Shown in pieces: positions 27,029-34,529 of a stretch of DNA of 64,000 nt. The stretch comes from JAKRSE01 sp943369295 (GTDB lineage: Bacteria > Armatimonadota > Fimbriimonadia > Fimbriimonadales > Fimbriimonadaceae), in assembly GCA_943369295.1 (NCBI GenBank), contig CALRMU020000003.1:496001-560000 (forward strand), read 5' to 3'. Position 1 is the stretch's first letter. The number at the start of each line of letters is the position of its first letter. The notes under the pieces were generated by a model. It was not told where the DNA came from and made no database searches. It saw nothing but the letters and a program-made list of their open reading frames with translations. The translations under genes were made by a program, and so were the position numbers.

Positions 27029-27421
27029 TTATGTGCCGCCAGTTTCAATCCGCTCGACCTTGCCATTTTTGAGATAGAAGATGGCCATATGGTTTAACTT
27101 CATCCAAGTGACTATCTCGTCGGAATCTACTTCTGGCCAAACTGGACCCCAAATCCCAACAGGCAAGCTCTTCCCTTCGCCGACATGGTCTTCCCTTTTG
27201 TAAACGGAAACCTTTGTGGCTTCGAGGTCGAATTGCTGCCGCAATGGGGCTGAACTCATCAAGGTGGACTTATCCACCCCGCACATTTCAGCCGCCTTCC
27301 CGTAATCAGGAGTCCCAAACTTCATCACAAGAAAGACAAAAGTGATTAAGGAGGAAAACATCAAAATGATTTGAAGCCAAGTTTCCAAAGGAGTCTGCTT
27401 ATGCTGCAGTAGATCTTTCAT
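27029..27421 (-). CDS. Small membrane-anchored protein, paralogue of the next gene
   Basis: In the 130-aa product, one N-terminal transmembrane helix (about 13-33) is followed by an extracytoplasmic part with an AEMCGVDKSTL segment and a C-terminal MAIFYLKNGKVERI. The upstream neighbour has the same order (helix, RLCGQPTTT, MAILYVNDGKVTKI), so the two are tandem paralogues. The ending resembles SmpA/BamE-type domains, which is only a structural guess. A GGAGG ribosome site lies 9 nt upstream. Confidence 0.6.
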   Translation of the reverse strand: MKDLLQHKQTPLETWLQIILMFSSLITFVFLVMKFGTPDYGKAAEMCGVDKSTLMSSAPLRQQFDLEATKVSVYKREDHVGEGKSLPVGIWGPVWPEVDSDEIVTWMKLNHMAIFYLKNGKVERIETGGT

Positions 27422-27429
27422 TGGTCCAG

Positions 27430-27795
27430 CTACCTCCTTAGTCTCGCAATCTTCGTAACCTTCCCGTCATTAACATACAGGATGGCCATTGAAATAGCTC
27501 CTTCTTTAACAATGACTCCGTCGGCATCGGTTTTTTCCAATTCTGGCTTCCAACCCTCAGCAGCCAGTTTTGTTGTTCTAAGAGATTCAACTTCTGCCTG
27601 CTTATACAGCCTTTCACCCTTCAAATTGGCTAGAGCAGTTGTTGTTGGCTGGCCACAAAGGCGGCTGATTTGACCCATGTTGACCTGAAGGTTCTCATGC
27701 CAAAAATAGACATTAAAAGTCATCGAGGCCGTGATGAGGAAAATCAGAACTCCTAGAGAAGTTTTTGAGGCCGTGCGTTCTTGAGCTTGCTTCAT
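27430..27795 (-). CDS. Small membrane-anchored protein, tandem paralogue
   Basis: In the 121-aa product, one transmembrane helix (about 14-32) is followed by ISRLCGQPTTT, a variable middle and the C-terminal MAILYVNDGKVTKIARL. It lies 8 bp upstream of its paralogue and is surely co-transcribed with it. A distant third protein with a similar size and plan is encoded at 44.8 kb. The function is unknown; the BamE-like reading is a guess. Confidence 0.6.
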   Translation of the reverse strand: MKQAQERTASKTSLGVLIFLITASMTFNVYFWHENLQVNMGQISRLCGQPTTTALANLKGERLYKQAEVESLRTTKLAAEGWKPELEKTDADGVIVKEGAISMAILYVNDGKVTKIARLRR

Positions 27796-28006
27796 AATTT
27801 CACCAAAGCCAAAGAGGAGATCTTCAGCGTCCCGGGCTCAGCCCCTCGATGAACTGAGATAAAGAAGTCTGGTCACCGAAAGCAATGTAAGGGATATTGC
27901 TTACAGGACCAGCTTTCCAAGCACTCCAGCAAACTTCTGATTCAGGGTGTTCGGTCATTATCCCAGGTCGTCGAGATTTTCTTTATCCGGTTTATCTGAT
28001 GTGAAA

Positions 28007-28028
28007 GTACCTGACTTGATCTAGGTAC
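28007..28028. promoter_or_regulatory. Inverted repeat in divergent intergenic region
   Basis: GTACCT (28007-28012) and AGGTAC (28023-28028) form a 6-bp dyad with a 10-bp centre, about 60 bp before the GHL10 gene. It could be an operator. The rest of the gap 27796-28090 shows nothing clear apart from a TACGAT at 28077-28082 that may be the -10 of the GHL10 gene. Confidence 0.3.
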
Positions 28029-28090
28029 GAAGATAGTTCACCACGCTTTTTCAAGCGAAACCGACCAGCAACAAGTTACGATTGAGGTTT

Positions 28091-29437
28091 ATGCACACTG
28101 TGCTTCTTTTTGCTTCAATCGCCACCGGGCAAGCCACTTCCCCGCCCGAAGTAAGGGGGACGTGGCTGACCACCACCGCCAACAACGCCATCAGCTCGCC
28201 AGCCAAGACAGAAGAAACCATGAAGACCCTGCGCAGCATGGGGCTCAACACGGTTTATGTCGAGGTGTGGAAAGACGGCTACACCGAATTCCCTTCTCAA
28301 GTCATGGATCGATTGATCGGGGTTCCTCTCAAGGTGAATCCTTCACCGGGAGGGGTTGTTCAGCGTGATCTGCTGGACGAGACCATGATTCAAGCCCACC
28401 GCAATGAAATGATTTACATTGCGTGGTTTGAGTACGGATTTATGGCTGCCAGTGCCGGAACCCAAAACCACCTTCGCCGCAGAAAAGACTGGCTGAGCCT
28501 TGATAAAGACGGCAATGAAGTCGCTAAAAATGGCTTCGTCTGGCTGAACCCTCTCCACCCTGACGCTCAGGATCTCCTCTTGGGAATCGTGAAAGAAGCC
28601 ATCATCAAGTACGATCTGGATGGCATTCAGCTGGATGACCGCATTGTCTGGCCCTTCATTGATATGGGCTACGACGACTTCACCAAAAAGCTTTACGCCA
28701 AAGAAAACAATGGCGCCCAGGTTCCTCTCGATCCCCGAGAGCCGAATTGGGTGGCATGGAGACAGAAGAAGGTCGAAGAATTTTCAAAGAGATTTGTGCG
28801 AGAAGTCAGAGAAGTCGCTGGGCCTGACTTTATCATCTCACTCTCTCCCGGCCCTCACCCTTGGGCACTGGAGAACTACCTTATCGACTGGCCAGCCTGG
28901 AGCAGGTGGACAGACAACCCCACTTGGGACGAGTACATCCCTCAGGTCTACCGCATGAACTATGCAGCCTACGAAGCTGAGTGGCGTAGACAGGTGGGCC
29001 ACATGGGGGCTCGCAACAAAGACATGATCGCCGGAATCAGGCTGACCGGAGACGGGCCAGATTCTCCCCGCGAGACCATAGCCAAGCACGCAGAATTAAC
29101 TCGCGAAACCAAGAGCATGGGCCATTGCTGGTGGTACAGCAAAGGAGTCCTTGAAGTCTTCCCAGACGAGATTTCAAAGCTCTACGATGTGGCCAATAAA
29201 GGACAGGCTCCTCATCCCAGATTCGGTGCCGGCTGGAGGCCGAAGCCCACGGTCTTGACGAAGCAGGCGGATGGACAATGGAGTGTCGATGCAAAGAAAG
29301 GCAGGTACCGAGTCATCGGCAAATTTGGTGATTCCTGGAAGGAGATTGAGACGCTGAATTTGATCCGAGACCGCAGAGTCACTGTCTCCGCCCCTGGCGC
29401 CAGCCAGGTTGAGCTTCTGGTTCGGCGAAGAATCTAA
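28091..29437 (+). CDS. Exported glycoside-hydrolase-like protein (GHL10/DUF187)
   Basis: The product is 448 aa, with a short signal peptide ending near GQA. The family pattern starts at once with EVRGTWLTT and LRSMGLNTVYVEVW, continues with IAWFEYGFM, LNPLHPDAQDLLLGIVKEAI and YDLDGIQLDDRI (TIM-barrel strand ends), and includes the late PQVYRMNYAAYEAEW. GHL10 proteins are predicted polysaccharide hydrolases anchored or secreted at the surface. The ATG at 28091 is 8 nt after TACGAT; an in-frame TTG at 28082 is less likely. The lipase and GH95 genes follow on the same strand. Confidence 0.88.
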   Translation: MHTVLLFASIATGQATSPPEVRGTWLTTTANNAISSPAKTEETMKTLRSMGLNTVYVEVWKDGYTEFPSQVMDRLIGVPLKVNPSPGGVVQRDLLDETMIQAHRNEMIYIAWFEYGFMAASAGTQNHLRRRKDWLSLDKDGNEVAKNGFVWLNPLHPDAQDLLLGIVKEAIIKYDLDGIQLDDRIVWPFIDMGYDDFTKKLYAKENNGAQVPLDPREPNWVAWRQKKVEEFSKRFVREVREVAGPDFIISLSPGPHPWALENYLIDWPAWSRWTDNPTWDEYIPQVYRMNYAAYEAEWRRQVGHMGARNKDMIAGIRLTGDGPDSPRETIAKHAELTRETKSMGHCWWYSKGVLEVFPDEISKLYDVANKGQAPHPRFGAGWRPKPTVLTKQADGQWSVDAKKGRYRVIGKFGDSWKEIETLNLIRDRRVTVSAPGASQVELLVRRRI

Positions 29438-29451
29438 CATAATCAATCTTA

Positions 29452-30327
29452 GTGAACATTAAGGGCCTGGTAACCGGTGCCGGCCGCCTGGCGTGGTGGG
29501 GGACGAAGAAGCTTGATGAAACATTCAACGCTCCCCCATCACGCTGGGAAAGGTTCACTGGTTCTGGGCAGGTCTTGGTTTTTATTCATGGCCTGCTGAG
29601 TGAAGGTGAACGGGCCTGGAGCAGCAAAGAGGCCGACTGGATTGACCTGGTGGCCGGAGACCAGCAGTTGGCAGATTTTGATATCTTTCTGGCCGAGTGG
29701 TATTCAACGCTGCTGTCAGGTGAGACAGATATTCTCAAGAGTGCCGATTCCCTTGCTCACGATCTTTCTCGACAAGTCAATGGTCATCTTCCTGTCATTG
29801 AGGCTGACCATATTGTTTTCATCTGCCATTCAATGGGAGGCTTGGTGGCAAGGCAGGCGCTGGTACGTCGGCCAGATATCTTTGGCGGAAAGAAGGTGAC
29901 GATCCTCTCTTTTGGAACTCCAGCAAAAGGGGTGAGCCTGGCCGTGAGGCTGGAAAGAGTCGCCCAGGCAGCTGGGCACCACCAAGTCTTGACTCTCAAG
30001 TCTGGCAGTCCAATTCTTATGGCTCTGCATGATGACTTCGCGGAGCTTGTGCAGCGTTCTGAAGGGAGAATCAGGGGTGCCGAGTATGTGGAGAGCCATT
30101 TGGTAGCCCCCCGATACAAGCTGGTTCGCCTGCTCGATAGCCACCTCATCCGTCCTAAACCGCTGGTTGGGATGAATTCTCAAGGCGGTTATTTCGGCCA
30201 GCCTGTTCTGCTAAACGGAACGGACCACCGAAGCATCAGCCGCCCGGACAGCATCACCCACCCAAGTCATCAGGCTCTAAGGAGCTTCTTGTCAAAACAA
30301 TTAGCCGCTGCTCAGGAAGAAGGCTAG
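29452..30327 (+). CDS. Alpha/beta-hydrolase, lipase-like
   Basis: In the 291-aa product, VFIHGLLSEGE supplies the oxyanion HG motif and ICHSMGGLVARQ (near 123-134) holds the nucleophile serine. The probable acid and histidine lie in the C-terminal third (GTDHRSISR). No signal peptide is seen. The first 40 residues look like an unrelated helical leader. It resembles PGAP1- or lipase-class proteins acting on acyl or ester bonds. The start GTG has no ribosome site and lies 14 bp after the GHL10 stop, so translation may be coupled. Confidence 0.75.
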   Translation: MNIKGLVTGAGRLAWWGTKKLDETFNAPPSRWERFTGSGQVLVFIHGLLSEGERAWSSKEADWIDLVAGDQQLADFDIFLAEWYSTLLSGETDILKSADSLAHDLSRQVNGHLPVIEADHIVFICHSMGGLVARQALVRRPDIFGGKKVTILSFGTPAKGVSLAVRLERVAQAAGHHQVLTLKSGSPILMALHDDFAELVQRSEGRIRGAEYVESHLVAPRYKLVRLLDSHLIRPKPLVGMNSQGGYFGQPVLLNGTDHRSISRPDSITHPSHQALRSFLSKQLAAAQEEG

Positions 30328-30362
30328 AGGAATCAAGACAGACTTCTTGGTAACCTAGGGTC

Positions 30363-32651
30363 GTGGTTCCTCTGCTTCTTGCGGCCGCCTGCATCATGGA
30401 TTCTCCTCAGCAAGCTTCGTATCTCCCCGGCCCAGAGCTGAACCTCAACCTGACGGCACCCATCTCAACTTGGGATGAGGGCATTCCTCTTGGAAACGGG
30501 CTCTTAGGTGGACTCCTTTGGGGAGGTGGAAACACCCTCAATGTCTCGCTTGACCGAGGCGATCTGTGGGATGAGAGACCGGCCAAGGGAATGCAGTGGG
30601 AAAAGTTCACCTACAAAAACCTGGTCGAGTTTGTTAAAAAGAAGGATCGTGCCTCGATTGATGACATCTTCGAGCGGGCTTACAATGACTCTCATCCCTC
30701 AAAACTGCCTGCTGGACGGATGGTGCTGGAACTCGGCAAGCGAGAGATCAAGTCATTTCATCTCAACTTGGCTGAGGCAGAAGGGCAAGCCAAGTTTTCT
30801 GATGAAACCACCCTCACCGCCCTTTGGAGTGCTGAATTCAAAGCTGGAATCTTGACGATTCCCGGTCAAGAGTCTGTGACAGTCAAGTTGATGACTCCGT
30901 CAATGGTCGCCATGAAGGGAGCCACGGACACTGGTCCGGACAGTCACGGGGTTGGAAAACTCGGCTACCCAAAGGCGGTGTTTGGTGAAGAAGCAAATCT
31001 GCCTTGGTACGAACAGACTGCTGCCGATGGCCTGCGTTATGTCGTAGCCGCAGGAAAAGCCCAGGCTGATCAAGGTGTCAGAGTCGCTGTTACTGTCACT
31101 TCAACCCTCGATGGCCCTGATCCTTTGAAGATAGCCAAGAACCGCATTGCAGCTGCTCTTAAGCAGAAAAAGGAGAAGATCGAGGCTCCCCACCGCAAGT
31201 GGTGGAAGAGCTTTTGGCAGGAGTCCAAGGTTCAAATCCCAGACCAAAAAATTCTAAGCCACTACTACCTGGTTCGGTATTTTTACGGGGCTGCCAGCAG
31301 AATCGGCTCTCCGCCCATGCCGCTTCAAGGAGTCTGGACCGCTGACGCAGGCACTCTTCCGCCATGGAAGGGCGACTACCACAATGACCTGAACACTCAG
31401 ATGACCTACATGGGTTATCAAACAGCAGGACAGTTTGATTCAGGCCTTTCTTACATAAACTTTCTATGGGATCGACGTGACAGGTTTCGCCGATTTGCCA
31501 AGGAGTTTTATGGCACCAAGGGCCTCTCGACTCCTGGCGTCATGACTCTGGCCGGGGAGCCCTTGGCTGGCTGGGTTCAGTACAGCCTCTCGCCCACCAT
31601 GACAGCCTGGAGCGCCCACCTCTTTTATCTGCACTGGCGCTACACCAACGATGATAAATTCCTTAGGACCCGCGCCTACCCATGGTGCCGAGAAGCTGCA
31701 CTCTGCATCGAAGAGCTGCTCACCGAAGATGAATCGGGCCAACTTGTGCTGCCCACGTCTTCCTCGCCAGAAATCTTCGATAACTCCGACCGAGCTTGGC
31801 TGAAGCCGAACAGCAACTACGACCTGATGAGCATGCGAATGCTCTTTCTCAGCTTGGTCGAAATGGCAGAGGCGGTGGGAGACAAAACGGATGCAGCAAA
31901 GTGGCAGACACTCTCTGACAAATTGGGCGACTACCATGTGCGGCCGGACGGCACCCTGAAGTTGAACGAGGTTGAAGACCTGCCTGAACCTCATAGGCAC
32001 CTCTCCAATCTCATGGGGATTCACCCCTTCAATCTCATCACTTCTGAAGGTTCATCGACCGACCGGAGGATAATTGCGAAGTCGCTTGAAGATTGGAAGA
32101 AGCAGGGGACGGGCGCCTGGGTGGGTTACTCTTTCTCTTGGATGTCTGCTCTTAAGGCAAGGGTCGGCGACACGGAAGAAGCCCATCGACTCCTCAAGAT
32201 CTTCACGGATGCCTTCATCCTCCGCAACGGCTTTCATGCCAACGGAGACCAATCCGGAAAGGGATATTCGGGTTTCCGATACCGCCCCTTCACGCTTGAG
32301 GGCAACTTCCTGGCTATGCACGCCCTCAACGAAATGCTTCTGCAAAGCTGGAGCCCAACGCCAGGAAAGCTGGATAGTGAAGTCATAAGAATCTTCCCCA
32401 CCATTCCTGAATCTTGGCCAGATGTCTCTTTTGAAAACCTTCGGGCCGAGGGTGGCTACAAGGTCTCTGCCCAGAGGTCTGGAGGAAAGACTGTTTGGTT
32501 CGAAATCACCTCAGAAAGAGGTGGAGAGTTGAGAATCAAGAACACCTTCTCGGGTCCGATTAAATGGTCCAAGCCCGGCGTGAGCTTAAAAGGATCAAAC
32601 TATGAGATCCAGCTCAAGCCAGGCGAAAAGCTCTCCGGTTCCCTGCAGTAA
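30363..32651 (+). CDS. Glycoside hydrolase family 95-like protein (alpha-L-fucosidase/galactosidase)
   Basis: The 762-aa protein has the family hallmarks: N-terminal EGIPLGNGLLGGLLWGG and LDRGDLWDE (the glyco-65N-2 type domain), the (alpha/alpha)6 barrel with LPTSSSPE near 464, HRHLSNLMGIHP near 542, and FTLEGNFLAMHALNEML near 640. GH95 enzymes remove fucose or galactose with inversion. The catalytic acid/base and asparagine pair cannot be confirmed without alignment. A short hydrophobic N-terminus from GTG 30363 suggests export. TAACCT lies 6 nt before the GTG. The gene is in line with two hydrolases and probably serves glycan breakdown. Confidence 0.82.
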   Translation: MVPLLLAAACIMDSPQQASYLPGPELNLNLTAPISTWDEGIPLGNGLLGGLLWGGGNTLNVSLDRGDLWDERPAKGMQWEKFTYKNLVEFVKKKDRASIDDIFERAYNDSHPSKLPAGRMVLELGKREIKSFHLNLAEAEGQAKFSDETTLTALWSAEFKAGILTIPGQESVTVKLMTPSMVAMKGATDTGPDSHGVGKLGYPKAVFGEEANLPWYEQTAADGLRYVVAAGKAQADQGVRVAVTVTSTLDGPDPLKIAKNRIAAALKQKKEKIEAPHRKWWKSFWQESKVQIPDQKILSHYYLVRYFYGAASRIGSPPMPLQGVWTADAGTLPPWKGDYHNDLNTQMTYMGYQTAGQFDSGLSYINFLWDRRDRFRRFAKEFYGTKGLSTPGVMTLAGEPLAGWVQYSLSPTMTAWSAHLFYLHWRYTNDDKFLRTRAYPWCREAALCIEELLTEDESGQLVLPTSSSPEIFDNSDRAWLKPNSNYDLMSMRMLFLSLVEMAEAVGDKTDAAKWQTLSDKLGDYHVRPDGTLKLNEVEDLPEPHRHLSNLMGIHPFNLITSEGSSTDRRIIAKSLEDWKKQGTGAWVGYSFSWMSALKARVGDTEEAHRLLKIFTDAFILRNGFHANGDQSGKGYSGFRYRPFTLEGNFLAMHALNEMLLQSWSPTPGKLDSEVIRIFPTIPESWPDVSFENLRAEGGYKVSAQRSGGKTVWFEITSERGGELRIKNTFSGPIKWSKPGVSLKGSNYEIQLKPGEKLSGSLQ

Positions 32652-32667
32652 CGCGAGAACCGGAGAG
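32631..32667 (-). terminator. Hairpin over the GH95 stop codon, terminator for the CapA gene
   Basis: A perfect 11-bp stem (32631-32641 with 32657-32667) spans the GH95 stop codon. On the minus strand it is followed by CTTTTC, so it probably ends the convergent CapA-like gene. Confidence 0.55.
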
Positions 32668-32674
32668 AAATACC

Positions 32675-33682
32675 TCAGCCTCTCGGTTTTGGAATCAGGC
32701 GATCAAGACCTTCAATTCGGCGGCGCTCGCTTGCTTCCTGAGCTGGCGAATACCAAACCATGCGGCTTCCACGGTTTGCCATCGGACGGAATTCCCAGGC
32801 CTTGAAAGTGCTTCCTTCGAAGGTGAGGGTGTAGACAGCGGAAGCAGCCGGCCTGGGAGAGATAAAGTTGCCCGTGGAGTAGAGGATCGGCTTGCCACGA
32901 TAGAGTTCCTTGCCCTGCAGAACATGGGGGTGCGCTCCAAAAACGGCATCAGCTCCGGCATCAATCAGAGCCCGGCCAAGCTGGAACTGCCAATCTCGTG
33001 GCTTATTCTGTTTTTCAATGCCCCAATGTGGGGCAACAATCAGGAAATCGCATTTGCGCTTTGCATTAGAGATTCTTCGCTGAATCTCTGCCTTCGCCTT
33101 CGGCCCCATACTGCCTTCGAATCTAAAAACGGCGATGCCAGGAGAACCATCTTTGGCTGGCCAGCAGGCATTCAAACCAGCGCTGCCGACAAATGCCAAA
33201 GCAGAAATCATCCCTACCCGAAAGCCACTCTTCGTCCTAAAAACGGCAACATCCTCTGAAGCAGCCTTGTTGGCTCCGCCGCCAGAATGCTTGATTCCGG
33301 CTTTGTCCAGCAGATCCATTGTCTGCTTCAATCCTTCCCATCCGAAATCCATGCCATGGTTGTTGGCAAGAGAAAGCAGATCGAATCCCATGTCTTTCAA
33401 ATGGGTGATGTGGCCAGGATCTGCTTTGAGAATAAACTGATTGCGGGCCCTCACTTCAGCCGCGCTCTTGTAAGGCGTGGCTTTTGTTGAAGTGGTGAGG
33501 GGAATTTCTAGGTTCGCGTAGGCAACGTCCGCTCGGCGAAAGGTATCAGCCACTGCACCCGGCCAATCAACTTTGGGGCTGATTCGGTACAGCATAATGT
33601 CGCCGCCCACAGCCAGAGTCCATTTGGGAGAGGCGGCAGTTCCCGAACCAAGAATCGCTGAAGCCAAAGCGGCAGAGATCAT
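32675..33682 (-). CDS. CapA-family (PGA_cap) metallophosphatase-like protein, exported
   Basis: The 335-aa product has a short hydrophobic N-terminus, then LAVGGDIMLYR (first metal motif), YANLEIPLT, DLLSLANNHGMDFG, VAPHWGIE and GAHPHVLQG, all in the CapA order. CapA-like proteins take part in poly-gamma-glutamate or capsule export and fold like calcineurin phosphatases. No capB or capC genes are near, so capsule synthesis cannot be claimed. It follows a 174-aa secreted-protein gene on the same strand, 18 bp apart. Confidence 0.85.
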   Translation of the reverse strand: MISAALASAILGSGTAASPKWTLAVGGDIMLYRISPKVDWPGAVADTFRRADVAYANLEIPLTTSTKATPYKSAAEVRARNQFILKADPGHITHLKDMGFDLLSLANNHGMDFGWEGLKQTMDLLDKAGIKHSGGGANKAASEDVAVFRTKSGFRVGMISALAFVGSAGLNACWPAKDGSPGIAVFRFEGSMGPKAKAEIQRRISNAKRKCDFLIVAPHWGIEKQNKPRDWQFQLGRALIDAGADAVFGAHPHVLQGKELYRGKPILYSTGNFISPRPAASAVYTLTFEGSTFKAWEFRPMANRGSRMVWYSPAQEASERRRIEGLDRLIPKPRG

Positions 33683-33700
33683 ATCTTTCGTTAAAGACGG

Positions 33701-34225
33701 TTAGACCCTGGCCGAAGACTCTGGCTTGACTACAGTTCGGGACATGACCGCTCTTTGAGAGGAAAGAAGCCTTTGGGTGGTCACCGGCGGAACCCCATCA
33801 ACACCTCCTGTCTTTGCCAAGACCTTCGATTCAAAAGATGAGCATTCCCATACAAGCTTATCGCCCTGAATCTTTTCGCTTGTGATGAGCATGCTGCCTT
33901 GAACTGTAAAGCAGGAAGTAAAGCCAGAGCCGTTCCAAAAGGCATCAAGCTTAATGCCATTCTGCTCGTCAATCTGCCAATGACCCTTAACGGCGTTAAC
34001 AGGCAGAAGCTTATAGTTTCTGGGTGGCTGACCAGGATAGATAAGCTGATAGCTGTAGCCCTCGGTCCCCTTGATGGGGGCAATATTCAGCTTCATTAAG
34101 ACTTCCATTGGGCTGGCTCCGCCCGGTCGAATGATCTCGAGACTTCCCTGCCAGCTGCCCACCAGATCTGAAACCTTGACGACTGGCTGAACTAGGGTTC
34201 CGGCAAGAAGAAGCGAAGCAATCAT
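33701..34225 (-). CDS. Secreted lipocalin-like protein of unknown function
   Basis: The 174-aa product has a signal peptide of about 13 residues. The mature part opens with VSDLVGSWQGSLEI and runs through beta strands (YSYQLIYPG, GHWQIDEQNG, SMLITSEKIQGDKLVWE), resembling small secreted beta-barrels. It has a basic C-terminal tail with VMSRTVVK. No family is recognised. TACACT lies 9 nt before the ATG. It is co-oriented with the CapA-like gene, which starts 18 bp after it. Confidence 0.5.
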   Translation of the reverse strand: MIASLLLAGTLVQPVVKVSDLVGSWQGSLEIIRPGGASPMEVLMKLNIAPIKGTEGYSYQLIYPGQPPRNYKLLPVNAVKGHWQIDEQNGIKLDAFWNGSGFTSCFTVQGSMLITSEKIQGDKLVWECSSFESKVLAKTGGVDGVPPVTTQRLLSSQRAVMSRTVVKPESSARV

Positions 34226-34529
34226 GATGTTTTGAGTGTATCTAAGCAGCAGCAGAAATCCCCTGCAGATTAACCAGCTAGGGCCTAGTTGAAGCCTAGT
34301 CTTATGGCAGCGATGGATCAGGAGGGCTGAGGGCTTGATGCTAGAATCGCCAAGTTGAGGCCGAATGAATTCGGTCCTCCTTTTTCGGAAGGGTCTGATC
34401 CTACAGAGTTGAGGGTCGTAAAGGGCCTTTGCTCATTGGCCAAGCGTTCTCTTTGCCGCGCCTAGTGTTACGGCGCATCTAAACGCACGCTTATGGGTTC
34501 CGCGTGTGGGAGAACAACCAAAGAGCACT
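34226..34529 (+). other. Structured leader and promoter region of the DEAD-box helicase gene
   Basis: This gap of about 300 bp lies between divergent genes. It holds a terminator-like hairpin and no convincing gene. Long, structured leaders ahead of cold-shock-type DEAD-box helicases are known elsewhere, so a long 5' UTR is plausible. I cannot locate the promoter with confidence. Confidence 0.4.
34360..34385 (+). terminator. Terminator-like hairpin in the helicase leader (possible attenuator)
   Basis: A 7-bp stem (34360-34366 with 34371-34377, one G-U pair) has a TGAA tetraloop, and five Ts follow after a CTC spacer. It lies about 145 nt before the helicase start, on the same strand, where it could abort transcription or release a short leader RNA. 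Confidence 0.5.
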
